Source: an uncultured Collinsella sp.
Lineage (GTDB): Bacteria > Actinomycetota > Coriobacteriia > Coriobacteriales > Coriobacteriaceae
Assembly (NCBI GenBank): GCA_900751665.1
Contig: CAADSV010000202.1
Location: forward strand, 1 to 7,057
Direction: 5' to 3'
DNA length: 7,057 bases
In this document: positions 5,504 to 7,057 of the stretch, piece after piece
Numbering within the stretch: position 1 is the first letter of the stretch
Layout: every line of letters begins with the position of its first letter
The notes under the pieces: model-generated
The model's input: only the letters and a program-made list of their open reading frames with translations
What the model was told of the DNA's origin: nothing
Databases searched by the model: none
Translations under genes and position numbers: made by a program

Positions 5504-7057
5504 CTACTCCTTATCAAACGAAACGTCGGCGGCGGGAAGCTCAATCGTAAAGACCGAACCGTGCGGGTCCGCCGCGGCAACCTCTATGCTACCGCCATGC
5601 GCCAACGCAATGGAACGGCAGAGCGAAAGACCCAAGCCCACGCTGCGGTGGCTGTCGGCCAGACCATGGTTGGCGGTATAGAACGACTCAAAAATTCGCT
5701 CGCGGTCCTCGGGTGCGATGCCCGGACCATCATCGGCCACCGAGCACGCCACGCGTCCATCGTCGACGCCAATCGAAATCATGATATGCGAGCCTGCGGG
5801 CGTATAGGTGATGGCGTTGTTCACCAGATTGACCACCAGCTGCACCATCAGGCGCGCATCGACGTTGACGAGCGCCGGCTCATCGCACGCCACCACCTTA
5901 AGGTCGTGCTCGCGCACGGCAGGGTTCACGTGGCGCAGCGCCTCCTCGACGATATCGTCCATGAGCTCGAGCGTGGTCGACAGTCGCATACCGCCACCCT
6001 CGAGCTTGGTGATGGCGAGCAGGTTCTCGACGGTGACGTTGAGCCATTGCGCATCCGAGCGAATGGACAGGAGCAGGCCGCGGCGCGTCTGGGCGTCGAG
6101 CACGGCGGTGCCGGTCGAGCCCTGGTCGAGCAGCACATCGGCATTGCCCGAAATACTGGTGAGCGGCGTGCGCAGGTCGTGCGAGATGGAGCGCAGCAGG
6201 TTGGCGCGCAGCTGCTCATTTTTGGCAAGCACCGCCGCCTCCTCGCGGGCCTCCATGGCGCGGGCGCGATCGAGTGCCAGCTCGCCTTCGCTCACGATGG
6301 CATCGGCAAGTGTCCGCTCCTCGTGCGTCAGCACGTCGGGCTCGGCAACGATAGCCAGCACGCCCACCACCGAGGCAGGGTCGCCCGAGCGCACGAAGCC
6401 GTCACCCGTGCGAACCGTCAGGTAGATGCCATAAAACGCCGAGCCGCCATAAGTGGCGTCGAGCGGCATTCCCACATAGGCGGACGCCGAGAGACGCGGC
6501 GGCATCTGCGGCGCCCGCTCGTGCACCGGCGCGGCATCGCCCACGGCCGTGTATGTCGCACGCGGCAGCAGGTCATCATCGTCGGCATCGGCGCTGTACC
6601 ATACGACCGGACAGCCCGAAAGACGCGCCAGCTGCGTTGCCATGGCATGGACAATCTGCTGCTGATCGGCGCACCGCTGCAGCATGCGGTTGGTCTCGAG
6701 CACCATATGCGTGCGACGGTCGCTGGCGGCAGCCTGTGCCAAGGCGCGGCGCAGGGCCAACGCAATCGAGCTCGACACAAGCGAGACCACAAACATGATG
6801 AAGAACATGCCGGGATAGGCGCGGTCGATAAACGACAGCGAGTAGCGCGGATCGACAAACAAGAAGTTGTAGAGCGCCGCGGCGGCAGCCGCACTCAACA
6901 GGCAATACAGGCGGCTCCAGGTGAAAAAGGCACACAGCTGCACGGCAAGCACATAGACGATCATGATGCTCGGCGCGAGACCCGGATGGTCGAGCAGCGC
7001 GCCCACAATCGCGCCCAGCAGCGAGATTGTCGCCGTTTCGGCCAGCCACAGGCCGGG
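5504..7057 (-). CDS. kdpD: KdpD-like sensor histidine kinase, N-terminus cut off by window edge
   Basis: This is a membrane sensor kinase that responds to low potassium or turgor and phosphorylates KdpE. The visible 517 residues begin inside the protein, since the frame stays open to base 7057. There are four hydrophobic segments at about visible residues 9-22, 28-45, 50-67 and 84-102, matching the DUF4118 region of KdpD (FLFVDPRYSLSF between segments 3 and 4). A GAF-like domain follows at about 118-265. The HisKA motif SISHDLRTPLTS has the phospho-acceptor His at codon 6179-6181. The catalytic domain shows an N box (NLVNNAITYTP), a G1 box (DDGPGI) and a G2 box (GLGLSL). An internal GTG at 7006 is not a convincing start. 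Whether the N-terminal KdpD/UspA domains of full-length KdpD exist upstream cannot be seen. It stops at TAG 5504-5506 and is co-transcribed with kdpE. Confidence 0.9.
   Translation of the reverse strand, partial: PGLWLAETATISLLGAIVGALLDHPGLAPSIMIVYVLAVQLCAFFTWSRLYCLLSAAAAAALYNFLFVDPRYSLSFIDRAYPGMFFIMFVVSLVSSSIALALRRALAQAAASDRRTHMVLETNRMLQRCADQQQIVHAMATQLARLSGCPVVWYSADADDDDLLPRATYTAVGDAAPVHERAPQMPPRLSASAYVGMPLDATYGGSAFYGIYLTVRTGDGFVRSGDPASVVGVLAIVAEPDVLTHEERTLADAIVSEGELALDRARAMEAREEAAVLAKNEQLRANLLRSISHDLRTPLTSISGNADVLLDQGSTGTAVLDAQTRRGLLLSIRSDAQWLNVTVENLLAITKLEGGGMRLSTTLELMDDIVEEALRHVNPAVREHDLKVVACDEPALVNVDARLMVQLVVNLVNNAITYTPAGSHIMISIGVDDGRVACSVADDGPGIAPEDRERIFESFYTANHGLADSHRSVGLGLSLCRSIALAHGGSIEVAAADPHGSVFTIELPAADVSFDKE

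Overview
The window looks like chromosomal DNA of a high-GC actinobacterium of the Coriobacteriia, most like Collinsella. This rests on overall codon usage, the GC-rich third positions and the style of the proteins. It is an inference from reading alone, not from a database match.

Layout. Bases 1-38 hold the probable last codons of a plus-strand gene. Bases 39-330 carry no intact gene but are rich in structure: an operator-like sequence at 103-130, the broken 3' end of a second transaldolase-like gene at 178-222, a perfect 26-bp inverted repeat at 229-300, and a small hairpin at 299-329. A minus-strand transaldolase of the small FSA/TalC type follows (331-1035). Upstream of it is a 193-bp leader with nested dyad symmetry. 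Next on the minus strand is a Cof-type HAD phosphatase (1229-2056). It is divergent from a plus-strand gene for an RlmKL-like 23S rRNA methyltransferase (2132-4690), with a 75-bp shared promoter region. A strong stem-loop at 4695-4761 separates this gene from the convergent kdpD-kdpE two-component operon on the minus strand (kdpE 4786-5499; kdpD 5504 to beyond the right edge).

Functions. The window covers pentose-phosphate carbon metabolism (transaldolase), small phosphometabolite turnover (HAD hydrolase), ribosome maturation (RlmKL) and potassium/turgor sensing (KdpDE). The genes look like independent transcription units. Only kdpD-kdpE is clearly co-transcribed and translationally coupled. 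The kdpFABC pump genes are not visible and may lie beyond base 7057.

Most notable: (1) the N-terminal RlmL half of the methyltransferase keeps its fold landmarks but has lost the SAM-binding motif and the NPPY catalytic motif, while the RlmK half is intact; (2) a transaldolase C-terminal remnant matches the intact gene over eight residues with only synonymous codon differences, beside a perfect long inverted repeat; (3) an operator-like sequence upstream of the transaldolase has a second copy beyond the remnant. No wholly new multi-gene system is evident.
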